In this document: piece by piece, positions 1-8,120 of the stretch
How positions within the stretch are numbered: position 1 is the stretch's first letter
How the letters are laid out: every line of letters begins with the position of its first letter
Origin: HLUCCA09 sp039822045
GTDB lineage: Bacteria > Pseudomonadota > Alphaproteobacteria > Rhodobacterales > Rhodobacteraceae
Reading direction: 5' to 3'
DNA: 64,000 bases
Assembly (NCBI GenBank): GCA_039822045.1
Contig: JBCBMY010000004.1
Coordinates: 186,001 to 250,000, forward strand
The notes under the pieces: generated by a model
Told to the model about the DNA's origin: nothing
Seen by the model: only the letters and a program-made list of their open reading frames with translations
Database searches by the model: none
Program-made: the position numbers and the translations under genes

Positions 1-666
1 ATGGAATCATATGCTACATCTGGTGCACGAAAGCACCTTGAGGACCAAATGGACCCTTTCTCAGCCCCATCTCTGAAACGCTCGGCCGTCGCCCGAGCGA
101 TAGCGCATCCGACTGATGACGTTCGGAAGGTCTCCGGGGCCATTCTCAACATGACCGTGCGGAACCGGTTTCTTCACCCCGAGGAGAGGCCAACGGCCGG
201 GAAGAAAACGGAAAACTGGTACTCACCCGCGGACGCAGTAAAGGCCGGCGTGGTTCTCCACCTCTGGGCCGCAGGGTTCTCCAACTCGCCGACTTTTCAG
301 GCTGCCATTGACCGCTTGGGGCTGTGGCGGGTCACCGATGAGAACCCAACCTGGAAGCCAGGCGACCCAGACCCTGAAGGTGAACCAAATCCAGACCGTC
401 CGGGCTCCCCCGCCGCATTCGTCCTTCGCGACTTCTGCGAGACTGGCGGCAACTGGACCCTCCGAATTGACGTTCGGCGCAACGCCCTGACCGGTGAGTA
501 CCGGCACGTGGCAGCGTTGATCCGCGAAGACAGTGCCATGGGCAACGCTGTCACCGAACAGGAGGGGGAGGTGCTGTTGTCGGCCCACCTGCTGCCGTTG
601 ACCGGGCTTCTCGCTCAGATTGCCTCTCACACGATCTTCAAAGGGGGCGCACATGGCACTCACTGA
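1..666 (+). CDS. Unknown phage/satellite protein upstream of portal (possibly 5'-partial)
   Basis: A 221-residue reading frame is open from the first base of the window, so the true start may lie further left. I do not recognise the family. It has no signal peptide or membrane segment. The N-terminal third is helical-looking, with basic residues and the pattern RPTAGKKTENWYSP followed by an alanine/leucine-rich helix. This resembles in layout the N-terminus of the unknown element-2 protein at 10203-10826. The middle is rich in proline and acidic residues (about 110-135). Its stop overlaps the portal start at 653, so it is translationally coupled to the head genes. A packaging or DNA-binding role (small-terminase-like) is only an inference from position; confidence in function is low. 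Confidence 0.6.
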   Translation: MESYATSGARKHLEDQMDPFSAPSLKRSAVARAIAHPTDDVRKVSGAILNMTVRNRFLHPEERPTAGKKTENWYSPADAVKAGVVLHLWAAGFSNSPTFQAAIDRLGLWRVTDENPTWKPGDPDPEGEPNPDRPGSPAAFVLRDFCETGGNWTLRIDVRRNALTGEYRHVAALIREDSAMGNAVTEQEGEVLLSAHLLPLTGLLAQIASHTIFKGGAHGTH

Positions 667-2044
667 CCGCTTCCGCAGTCTGTTCACGCGGCAAACCGCC
701 CTGGCCCCGCACCGCCGATCCTTCGACGCGGTCACAGCTGGGCGTCGAGGCGCTGCCTTTCGGGCGTTCGGCTCCACCGGGCCGGAAACTATGGCCGCAG
801 CCGGCCCTGTGCGATCCCGGGCCCGATACGCGGCTGCGAACAACGGTTGGATCGCCAACGGCGTGGCGGCCTATGTCGGCGAGATCGTCGGGGCCGGCAT
901 CGAGCCAACCTCCGCACACCCTGACGCCGATCTGCGGCCGGTCATCGAAGGGGCCTTCCTCGACTTCGCCGAGGGGGCCGACGCGGAGGGCCGCACCGAC
1001 CTTCGGGGGCTCCTCGCCCTGATGGCTCGCGCCACGATAATCGACGGTGAGTCCTTCGCTGTAGTCGAGGAGGGCCCTGAGGGCATTCGGGTGCGGGTGC
1101 TGCCCGCCGAGATGGTGGACGAATCGCGCACGATGAATCTCCCCAGTGGGGGTTACGTCGCCGCCGGTGTCGAGTTTGATGCCGAGGGCCGCCGCGTGGC
1201 CTACCACGTCCTCCCGCAACGTCCGACCGATCTGTTTGCCACGGCAAAGGAGCCGATCCGCGTTCCCGCGGATGAAGTGCTGCACCTCATGTGCCCCTTG
1301 GGGCCGGGGCAGGTGCGCGGCATCTCCTGGCTGGCCCCGGTGCTCCTGACCGTCAACGAACTGGACCAGCTACTGGACGCCCTCCTGGTGGGCACCAAGG
1401 TGGCCGCGCTCCACGCGGGCTTCATCACCAATCAAAACGATCTCACCGGCCCAAGCTCCTATGACGAGACCGGCGACGAGGTGAGCCTTGAGCCCGGTGT
1501 GATCCATCGGCTGTCCGCCGGCGAGGCTATCACCTTCAACTCCCCGGAAGCCGCGAAGGACTCCGTCGCTTTCGACCGTCTGACCTTAGGCCAGATTGCG
1601 GCGGGCCTCGGCGTACCGCAACACCTACTCGACGGCGACCTGTCCAACGCGAATTACTCTAGTCTTCGGGCCGGCCTTCTACCGTTCCGTCAACGGGTGG
1701 AGCAGTTCCAGTATCACTGCCTTGTGCCACAGGTGCTCAACCCGCTTTGGCGCCGCGTGATCTCGCACGAGATCATCGCCGACCGGCTGGACGTGGACCT
1801 CGCCCAGGCCTCCCGGGCCGAGTGGCTGCCGCCGCGGCCGATGCAGGTGGACCCACTCAAGGACACCCAGGCGCTGCGCGAGCAACTCGCACTTGGGCTG
1901 AACTCTCGCACCAAAGCGGCCGCCGCGATGGGGTGGAACGTGGCCGATCTGGACCAAGAAATCGCCTCAGACCGGGAGAGGGAAACTGCTCTGGGCCTCA
2001 AATTCACCCCGACCGGACAAAAGCCCGATGACTACGTTTCCTGA
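653..2044 (+). CDS. Phage portal protein, lambda gpB type
   Basis: This 463-residue protein would form the dodecameric portal ring at one capsid vertex, through which DNA is packaged. The N-terminal region has the lambda-portal hallmark of arginine-rich helices followed by NNGWIANGVAAYVGEIVGAG (about residues 65-85), then the mixed alpha/beta core with a phage-portal 'GISWLAPVL' segment and the conserved C-terminal Q-rich tail-end (LGLKFTPTG). Length is slightly below lambda gpB (533). The start is set at the ATG at 653, just after AAAGGGGG; a longer frame from 620 lacks a good ribosome site. It overlaps the gene before it and abuts the capsid gene. It belongs to a different portal family from the one in element 2. 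Confidence 0.9.
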   Translation: MALTDRFRSLFTRQTALAPHRRSFDAVTAGRRGAAFRAFGSTGPETMAAAGPVRSRARYAAANNGWIANGVAAYVGEIVGAGIEPTSAHPDADLRPVIEGAFLDFAEGADAEGRTDLRGLLALMARATIIDGESFAVVEEGPEGIRVRVLPAEMVDESRTMNLPSGGYVAAGVEFDAEGRRVAYHVLPQRPTDLFATAKEPIRVPADEVLHLMCPLGPGQVRGISWLAPVLLTVNELDQLLDALLVGTKVAALHAGFITNQNDLTGPSSYDETGDEVSLEPGVIHRLSAGEAITFNSPEAAKDSVAFDRLTLGQIAAGLGVPQHLLDGDLSNANYSSLRAGLLPFRQRVEQFQYHCLVPQVLNPLWRRVISHEIIADRLDVDLAQASRAEWLPPRPMQVDPLKDTQALREQLALGLNSRTKAAAAMGWNVADLDQEIASDRERETALGLKFTPTGQKPDDYVS

Positions 2045-3959
2045 GCGCGGCCCAATGGCTCAATATGATGGCAAGATGTATGGCCCGCCTGCAGAGACGG
2101 TGGACGATACCTTTGCCAACACGCCCGACCGATGGGCCGATGCCGAGGCCGGCACCCGTCGGGCAGATGCTCGGCCGTCCTCCTGGAATGAGGAGGCGCT
2201 GACCTTCGAGGCCACCGCCGCGACTAGTTACCCGGTCGAGCGCCGGGACGCGCAAGGGCCGTTCCTCGAAGTGCTGACCGCCGATTCCTTCCGGAATGAA
2301 GGCCGCGAGGTTCCCGTGTTCGACAACCACCGTGGCGGGTCTGCACGCGCTACCGTTGGGATCGTGACCTCGCTCCGCCGGGAAGGCGACGTGATCGTCG
2401 CTGGACTTCGACTGAGCGCAGCCGACGACGTGGAACAACTGCGGCAGCGCGTGGCCGACGGGACCGTGCGGCACGTCAGCGTGGGCTACCGCGTCCGCGG
2501 CTGGACCGAGTCCCGAGATGACCGCGGGCGGCGCATCAAGACACCCACCGCGTGGACAGTGACAGAAGTGTCGCTGACTTCTCAGCCTGCGGACCCCACG
2601 GCCCGCATCCGATCTTCCCAGATAGCCCCCGACGCAACGGCGCGGTCGGGCGGTAGCGGTACCGACCGCGTCACAAATCGCGCCCCAGACTCTGGAGTTA
2701 CAATGTCTGAAGACACCACCCTTGAGCAGGACGAAGCAGTCCGTCGCTCCGAAATCAGTGGGCTTGTCCGCGGTGCCGGTCTGGCGCCCGAACGGGCCGA
2801 CGACTTCATCGACCAGGGCGCGACTGTGCCGGAGGTGAAGGCCGCGCTGTTCGACCACGTCACCACACGCTCCCGCCCGGCCATCCGCGTGCACAGCGCG
2901 GAGACCAGCGACGACCCTGCGCAGGCCGTCCATCAACGTTCCGCTGCCCTTGCGCATCGCGCGGGTGTGGCTGCCGATCTGCCGGAGCCCGCTCGGGCCT
3001 ACCAGCACGCCAGCCTCCTCGACCACGCGCGGGGCTGCCTCGAAGCGGCGGGCGTGTCCACGCGCTCGCTTTCGCCCGATGAGACCTTCCACCGGGCCGC
3101 GCACACGACCTCGGACTTCCCCACGATCTTGCAAAACGTGGCGTCCCTGTCCGCAATGCAGTCCTTCCAGTATGCGCAATCGCCGCTCATGCAGGTCAGT
3201 CGGCAGATGACCGTCCCCGACTTCAAAGCGCACACGATGGTCCGCCTCGGCGAGGCCGGAGCCCTCCAAGAGGTGCCCGAGTCTGGCGAGGTCAAAGCCG
3301 TGAGCCGCGCTGAGACTGGTGAGTCCATCTCCGTTGCGACCTACGCCGCGCGCCTCGATGCCTCCCGCCAGCTTCTGATCAACGATAGCTTGGGCCTCTT
3401 TAGCGATATGGCCGCCGAACTCGGGCGCGCGGCTGCCGCGATGCAGGCCGATCTGCTTGTCGAGACGCTCAACAGCAATCCGACCCTCTCGGGTGGCACT
3501 GCCGTGTTCGCCGCGGGCCGTTCCAACGTCGTGCCCGACGACCTGGATGACGCAGCGCTCAACGCCGCCCGGAAGTGGTTCCGCACGATGAAGGGCCTGG
3601 ACGGAAAGACGCTCATCTCCGCCGCGCCGCGCTTCCTCGTGGTCGGCCCCGAGATCGAACAGGACGCAGAGAAGCTGCTCGCTTCGACTGCTCCCGCGAC
3701 CGTCGCAAACGTTAACACCTGGACAGATGCCTTCACGCTGCTTGTCGAGCCGCGCATCACTGATGAGGCGTGGTTCATGTTCGCCGATCCGGCGCAGGTG
3801 GCCGTCCTTAGGCACGCCTACCTGTCGTCTGTGCAGGGGCCACAGGTCCAGCGGCAAGACCAGTGGAACACACTCGGCACCAGCTTCCGCGTCGTTATGG
3901 ACTTCGGCACGGCGTGGACCGACTGGCGCGCCTACATGTCTGACGGAACGGGCACATGA
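2028..3959 (+). CDS. Fused prohead protease-major capsid protein
   Basis: One 643-residue frame joins two head-assembly functions. Residues about 45-200 look like a prohead serine protease: a conserved DNHRGG histidine segment (about 97-102) and VRHVSVGY (about 150-157), which supplies the likely catalytic serine, followed by the 'TEVSLTSQPAD' strand typical of these enzymes. A linker and scaffold-like helical stretch (about 225-340) precedes the major capsid region, which ends in DQWNTLGTSFRVVMDFGTAWTDWRAY, typical of Mu/lambda-class capsids. The protease would cut the scaffold from the capsid during maturation. Start may be ATG 2028 or ATG 2055; neither has a strong ribosome site. An internal in-frame ATG at 2703 has a good one and is described separately. 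The gene overlaps the portal by 17 bases and gpW by 4. Confidence 0.88.
   Translation: MTTFPERGPMAQYDGKMYGPPAETVDDTFANTPDRWADAEAGTRRADARPSSWNEEALTFEATAATSYPVERRDAQGPFLEVLTADSFRNEGREVPVFDNHRGGSARATVGIVTSLRREGDVIVAGLRLSAADDVEQLRQRVADGTVRHVSVGYRVRGWTESRDDRGRRIKTPTAWTVTEVSLTSQPADPTARIRSSQIAPDATARSGGSGTDRVTNRAPDSGVTMSEDTTLEQDEAVRRSEISGLVRGAGLAPERADDFIDQGATVPEVKAALFDHVTTRSRPAIRVHSAETSDDPAQAVHQRSAALAHRAGVAADLPEPARAYQHASLLDHARGCLEAAGVSTRSLSPDETFHRAAHTTSDFPTILQNVASLSAMQSFQYAQSPLMQVSRQMTVPDFKAHTMVRLGEAGALQEVPESGEVKAVSRAETGESISVATYAARLDASRQLLINDSLGLFSDMAAELGRAAAAMQADLLVETLNSNPTLSGGTAVFAAGRSNVVPDDLDDAALNAARKWFRTMKGLDGKTLISAAPRFLVVGPEIEQDAEKLLASTAPATVANVNTWTDAFTLLVEPRITDEAWFMFADPAQVAVLRHAYLSSVQGPQVQRQDQWNTLGTSFRVVMDFGTAWTDWRAYMSDGTGT
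2694..2705 (+). promoter_or_regulatory. Internal ribosome site and in-frame ATG for capsid-only product
   Basis: GGAG at 2694-2697 sits five bases before an ATG at 2703-2705 that is in frame inside the protease-capsid fusion. Initiation here would give a 418-residue protein with the scaffold-like segment and major capsid domain but no protease. That would supply many capsid copies per protease-bearing copy. Nested in-frame starts in phage head genes are known (lambda C/Nu3). Use of this one is an inference. Confidence 0.55.
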
Positions 3960-4177
3960 CCCTGACCGAGCAACTGGAGGACGCCCGCAAGCAGCTTCAC
4001 CTGTTGCTCACCGGGCAGGCCGCGACGGTCTTCGTGGACCAGTCGGGTGAGCGGGTCGAGTTTCGTCCCGCCACCGCCTCTCGCCTCGCGGCGTATGTCC
4101 GCGACCTCGAACGCCAGCTTGCCGGGCATGGCCGCCCGGCACGCGTCAACACAACCTCATCCAAGGGACTCACCTGA
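3956..4177 (+). CDS. Head-tail joining protein, gpW-like
   Basis: A 73-residue protein with the gpW pattern: an N-terminal helix TLTEQLEDARKQLHLLLTGQA, a short hairpin carrying VFVDQSGERVEF, and a second helix ASRLAAYVRDLERQL. Lambda gpW (68 residues) seals the portal after packaging and prepares it for the connector. The start overlaps the capsid stop as ATGA and the stop overlaps the next start as TGATG, so the genes are translationally coupled. It is the only connector-type gene seen in either element. It suggests the heads could accept tails made by another phage. Confidence 0.82.
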   Translation: MTLTEQLEDARKQLHLLLTGQAATVFVDQSGERVEFRPATASRLAAYVRDLERQLAGHGRPARVNTTSSKGLT

Positions 4178-4500
4178 TGAAGAACTTCGTCCAGCCCGGT
4201 CAAAATATCGACGTGACCGCCCCCGCCGCCGTCCAAAGCGGCGAGCCTATCCTTGTCGGCGACCTGTTTGGCATCGCAACGGCCGACGCTGAATCCGGCG
4301 CGACGCTCGTGATCGCCACCACGGGCGTCTACACGCTGCCCAAGACCGCCACAGACGTGATCGCCCAGGGCGCCGCCGTCTACTTCGATGCGACCGCCGG
4401 TGAGATAACCGTGGACTCGACGGGTAACCCGATTGTGGGCCACGCCGTCACCGGTGCCGGCAACCCCTCGGCCACGGTTGCCGTCCGGCTGTCGGTCTGA
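4177..4500 (+). CDS. DUF2190-family capsid decoration/cement protein
   Basis: A 107-residue, all-beta, low-charge protein opening with MKNFVQPGQNIDVTAPAAV. It contains the family's 'SGEPILVGDLFGIA' and the closing 'NPSATVAVRLSV'. DUF2190 proteins sit next to the major capsid gene in many siphophages and are thought to be head decoration or stabilising proteins. Length is normal for the family. It follows gpW with a one-base overlap and ends the head module of element 1. After it come only the regulatory and integration genes, with no tail genes. Confidence 0.82.
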   Translation: MKNFVQPGQNIDVTAPAAVQSGEPILVGDLFGIATADAESGATLVIATTGVYTLPKTATDVIAQGAAVYFDATAGEITVDSTGNPIVGHAVTGAGNPSATVAVRLSV

Positions 4501-4503
4501 CGG

Positions 4504-4770
4504 ATGACCCTCGCTCGCGCGCCTGAGACACTGGAATGTCCCCTGCCGACCCGGCGGGGGCTCAACCGTGTCCAGGCCGCGGGATATGTCGGCGTGGGCT
4601 CCTCCAAGTTCGACCAAACGGTGAGTGATGGACGGATGCCGCAGCCGGTGAAGATCGACGGGCGCCGCCTTTGGGACGTGCGTGCGCTTGACCGGGCCTT
4701 TGACGAATTGGGTGGGGGCATCCAATCTGAGACCAACCCGTGGGACAAAGACAATGAAGATGCGGCTTAA
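4504..4770 (+). CDS. AlpA/excisionase-like small DNA-binding protein
   Basis: An 88-residue protein with a MerR-like winged helix typical of AlpA and phage excisionases: LNRVQAAGYVGVGSSKFDQTVSDGRMPQPVKIDGRRLWDVRALDRAF (about residues 21-67). The helix-turn-helix is followed by the small wing 'GRRLWDV'. It starts three bases after the DUF2190 stop and its 3' end overlaps the integrase start at 4754. In satellites and prophages, proteins of this type set the direction of excision or activate the element. Which role applies here cannot be told from sequence. Element 2 has no clear counterpart. Confidence 0.75.
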   Translation: MTLARAPETLECPLPTRRGLNRVQAAGYVGVGSSKFDQTVSDGRMPQPVKIDGRRLWDVRALDRAFDELGGGIQSETNPWDKDNEDAA

Positions 4771-6091
4771 GTATGTGGTGGAGGACACCGACCGACACGG
4801 CAACGTGCGGCTCTACTATCGCCGTCCGGGACACGGGAAGATACGCTTGCGCGGACCGTTGGGCTCCCCACAGTTTCTGACCGACTATCGCCGCGCCGCG
4901 AAGACGGTAGAAGACGCGAACAAGCCGAAGAAGCACAAGCCTGCCAGCCTCCCGAAAGTCAGGCGTGGCACCGTCCGATGGCTTTGCACTGAATACTACC
5001 GCTCGCCGATGTTTCGCCAGTTGGACCCCACGACGCAGCGCACTCGCCGATCCATACTAGAGCGGTTCTGTGACACCAACGCAGACGGCTAGAAGCCTTT
5101 CGCTAAGATGCTCCCTCGGCACGTCCGCAAGCGACGGGACGCGCTCCTAGGCACGCCCGCCGCGGCCAACACGATGGTGAAGACGCTCCAGCAATTGTTC
5201 AAGTTTGCCGTCCGATACGATCTCCACGACACTAATCCAGCCGAACAGGTCGAATACCTGGCTACCAATTCAGACGGCTATCACTCGTGGACACTCGCCG
5301 AGATTGAACGCTTCGAGGAGACGCACCCGGTGGGCACGATGGCCCGGCTCGCGCTGGGCCTTGCCCTCTACACCGGGCAGCGCCGATCTGACCTAGTGCA
5401 ATTCGGCCGCCAGCATGTACGGGCCGATGATTACGGGCAGGCTTGGCTTGTATTCACGCAGCACAAGGGGAGGAACCGCCACCCCGTGCGGCTGGAGATT
5501 CCGGTGATCCCTGAGTTGCAGCGGATCATGGATTCGACCGACACGGGCGATCTCTCGTTCCTGACCACGGAATACGGACGACCCTTCTCGTCTGCAGGTT
5601 TCGGCAACCGATTCCGCAAGTGGTGCGACGATGCTGGGCTGAACCACTGTTCCGTCCACGGGCTGCGGAAAGCGGCCGCAAAGCGGCTCGCCGAACTCGG
5701 CTGCACTGAGTTTGAGATAATGGCCATCACCGGGCACCAGACCTCAAAAGAGGTGACGCGCTACACGAAGGGGGCGTCCCAACGCACCCGCGCGGAGGGG
5801 GCCCTACGGAAGATGACCGAAGGACAAAACGGGGACAAAAGTGTCCCACTTTTGGGGGGCGTGGCAGAAGGTGGGACGATTTCGCCCTCTAACCATCTGA
5901 TTGAAAAGGAAGAAAAAACCAAGTGGCAGCCCGTAGGGTTCCGGAATAATTCAATAAATAACAATGGCTTATGTCGCCCAACCTGCTTGGATCGCCCCGT
6001 TGAGAGGCTTGGAGAAATTTGCCTCGCGTCCAACCGGTTTACGCCCGAAGCGGTTCCACCAAGCCTGTCGGCCTCCGTCTGCCAGGCATGA
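4754..6091 (+). pseudogene. Tyrosine integrase of element 1, interrupted by in-frame amber codon
   Basis: The reading frame from ATG 4754 encodes an N-terminal arm-binding/core-binding region, hits TAG at 5090-5092 (codon 113), and continues in the same frame with the rest of the integrase. No shift is needed to rejoin the halves. The second half (internal ATG at 5108) has the catalytic set: R in TGQRRSD, HGLR, GH in ITGHQTS, and tyrosine in TRYTKG. The protein would site-specifically recombine the element at the tRNA-Glu. The frame passes through the att core at 5920-5938 as KWQPVG, then runs on into element 2 and stops at 6091. At an undisturbed tRNA site it would instead end after reading the tRNA 3' end. 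One substitution or a readthrough event would restore a full protein; a sequencing error is possible. Confidence 0.85.
5920..5938 (+). repeat. Attachment-site core between the two elements (att, left of element 2)
   Basis: The 19-base sequence CAAGTGGCAGCCCGTAGGG is identical to 15362-15380. At the right copy its last 15 bases are the 3' end of the tRNA-Glu gene on the complementary strand; here the match stops and no tRNA follows. It lies within the 3' end of the element-1 integrase frame. This is the pattern left by integration into a tRNA 3' end and marks the junction of the two elements. Confidence 0.88.
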
Positions 6092-7332
6092 CACGCGACA
6101 TTCCGTCCTTGGGGATGACTGGCATCGATCCGGTGCGCCGCGCCCTCGACCGGGCCGAGGAGATCGATCCTCTTCCGGCAAATCAGTCCAGCGAAGTTCC
6201 AGTGGGTTACGTACGTCCCGGGGCGGACGAGAACGGACCTCGGAGATCGGGGGATGCATCATTATCGCCGTTTCCTCGTGTGCAGGAGATCACCGATCGG
6301 CGCGCGCGCATATCGAGCGCCGTGCGCCGCGCGGCGGACGCAAAGCCCGACCTCGATCCCGATTATCTCGTGAAAGGCTGGTTGATGGCTGACACCACGA
6401 GCATGATCTACGGCCCCTCGAATGTCGGAAAGACCTTCGTAGCCCTTCATCTCGCAGCAGCGATTGGATCTGGCCGCCCCTGGTTCGGTTGCCGAACCCG
6501 GCGTCGGCATGTCCTTTACATCGCCGCCGAAGGAGGGCGCGCATTTGAAAACCGCGTTGCCGCCCTCGCCCCTGCAATCTTCGATTGGGTGGCCTATCCG
6601 TTCGACCTCTACTCTAGCGATGCGGACGTCAGAGCCCTTGCCGACGTCTTCTCCGAGCGACGATCCACCCCCGGATCCGGGCTTATCATCGTTGACACGC
6701 TCGCCAGAGCGATGCCAGCGGGTGACGAGAACTCGAATGTCGATATGGGCATGGTCATCCGAAACGCTGACAAGCTCCGCCAGCTTTCGGAAGCGCACGT
6801 GATGGTGGTTCACCACACGGGAAAAGACACTTCAGCTGGTGCCCGCGGTCACACTTCGCTCAGGGCGGCTGTCGACACGGAGATCGAACTGAGCCGGGAC
6901 GACGATACTGGCGCGATCTCGATGCGAGCGACCAAACAACGCGACACATCAGCGGGCGAAGTTACTCTGACGCTCAAGGAAGTGCCCCTTGGCAATGATG
7001 CCGACGGAGATCCAGTGACGACGTGCGTCGTGCAACCCCTCGATGACGGAGCAAAGTCGGAAAAGCGAAAGCGCCCGAAGGGAAACAATGAAATCGCACT
7101 CCAAGCGCTTCGCGACGCCATTCGGGAGCACGGTGAGGTCAAGTCGGGCCCGGATTATCCGGCGCTGCGCATGGTCGGAGAGGAAACCTGGCGACGGTAT
7201 TGCGGACTCAAAGGGATGCTCGATCAGGACGACCAATCCTCGACGAACAAGATGCGGTGGAGCCGGGCGAAAGAATGGCTGCTTGAGAACGATTACGCTC
7301 GGTCGCAATCTGGAAGTTGGTGGTTGTTATAA
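6088..7332 (+). CDS. RepA-like AAA ATPase/helicase (satellite replication)
   Basis: A 414-residue protein with a P-loop ATPase core like RepA/KaiC-type hexameric helicases. Walker A is GPSNVGKT (109-116), there is an AAEGG segment (147-150), Walker B is LIIVDT (199-204), and VVHHTGKD serves as the sensor-type motif. Such proteins unwind the origin of plasmids and phage satellites. The C-terminal 90 residues are basic and include a helical DNA-binding-like part ('SGPDYPALRMVGEETWRRYCGLKGML'). The ATG at 6088 overlaps the run-on end of the element-1 integrase; a longer frame to 6019 lies over att-proximal sequence. It is followed by the origin-like region at 7403-7613, which is its likely target. 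Confidence 0.85.
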   Translation: MTRDIPSLGMTGIDPVRRALDRAEEIDPLPANQSSEVPVGYVRPGADENGPRRSGDASLSPFPRVQEITDRRARISSAVRRAADAKPDLDPDYLVKGWLMADTTSMIYGPSNVGKTFVALHLAAAIGSGRPWFGCRTRRRHVLYIAAEGGRAFENRVAALAPAIFDWVAYPFDLYSSDADVRALADVFSERRSTPGSGLIIVDTLARAMPAGDENSNVDMGMVIRNADKLRQLSEAHVMVVHHTGKDTSAGARGHTSLRAAVDTEIELSRDDDTGAISMRATKQRDTSAGEVTLTLKEVPLGNDADGDPVTTCVVQPLDDGAKSEKRKRPKGNNEIALQALRDAIREHGEVKSGPDYPALRMVGEETWRRYCGLKGMLDQDDQSSTNKMRWSRAKEWLLENDYARSQSGSWWLL

Positions 7333-7402
7333 TGTCGCAATATGGAGACAGTGATAAGAATTTTCCCGTCCTGGGGGGCGTCGGACCCCGAAATTCGAGG
7401 TC

Positions 7403-7613
7403 GGTCACAGAATGGAATTCCATTATTGTGACAGGAATTTCAGTTCAAAGTCAAACATTTACGATTTGCGATCACAATGGTCACAAAACCCATTATCAAA
7501 CATGTGACCTCTCGTGGGTCAAGGGCGCAAAAAGTGCAAATGAAATAAGGGCTTGCGCTAGGGTCACAATCGGGGTTATGGCTTTCAGCCATAAACCCCA
7601 GATCATTGTGACC
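7403..7613. other. Origin-like region: TTGTGACC iterons and large hairpin
   Basis: The 352 bases between the RepA-like gene and the HNH gene hold no convincing gene and are richer in A/T than the surroundings. An octamer close to TTGTGACC/GGTCACAA recurs on both strands: 7403-7409 (partial), 7426-7433 (one mismatch), 7479-7486, 7502-7509 (one mismatch), 7562-7569 and 7606-7613. The last two form the outer arms of a long inverted repeat (7562-7613). Its inner arms GGGGTTATGGCT and AGCCATAAACCCC pair with one bulge around a TTC loop. Iterons beside a RepA-type helicase gene are the classical arrangement of a replication origin. Confidence 0.65.
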
Positions 7614-7684
7614 GCCATTCCCGCATTGCGAATGCGTCGCGCCTTGACCGCAGTAATCTCGGGATGCACCGGCAGAGGTGCGGC

Positions 7685-7999
7685 ATGAGTGCATGGCCGT
7701 ACAATACAAAGGTCTGGCGCAAGCTGCGTATTGCGAAGCTATCGCGCGATCCGCTCTGCTACGCCTGTTTGTTGCGCGACCGTATTGTTCCAGCGAATAC
7801 GGTTGACCATCGCGTTCCAATCTCGTCCGGTGGCCCGGCTTTCCCAAACCTCGATGGCCTACATTCGCTTTGTCACGCGTGCCACAACGAAAAGACGCAC
7901 ACGCACGACCGCCAAGGCGGCAATGCGCTTGGCAGACGCTTCAAGGGATGCGGTGTGGATGGCAATCCTATCGACCCGAACGACGGGTGGTGGACATGA
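7685..7999 (+). CDS. HNH endonuclease, terminase-associated type
   Basis: A 104-residue HNH nuclease. It begins WPYNTKVWRKLRIAKLSRDPLCYACL, has the DHRVPISSGG active-site strand and ends in HSLCHACHNEKT. The two CxxC pairs would bind structural zinc and the DH/N/H residues the catalytic metal. Proteins of this type sit beside terminase genes in HK97-like phages and act with the large terminase at cos cleavage. ATG 7685 is preferred to ATG 7664, which only adds seven residues. The next gene is the large terminase 121 bases downstream; the small terminase normally expected between them is absent. Confidence 0.88.
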   Translation: MSAWPYNTKVWRKLRIAKLSRDPLCYACLLRDRIVPANTVDHRVPISSGGPAFPNLDGLHSLCHACHNEKTHTHDRQGGNALGRRFKGCGVDGNPIDPNDGWWT

Positions 8000-8120
8000 G
8001 AGGGGGGAGCTTTCGATCGCGAGAAGCCCCTCTGCGAAGGACCGATGGTGAAGCCACGAAAATACTTAATTCGACCAGGAAAAATGCGTCGATGAACGCC
8101 GAAGAAGGAGGGGCCGAACA

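Noticed and set aside
2004..3857. 617-codon reading frame on the minus strand
   Set aside because: It is the antisense shadow of the protease-capsid fusion, has no ribosome site and no recognisable domain.
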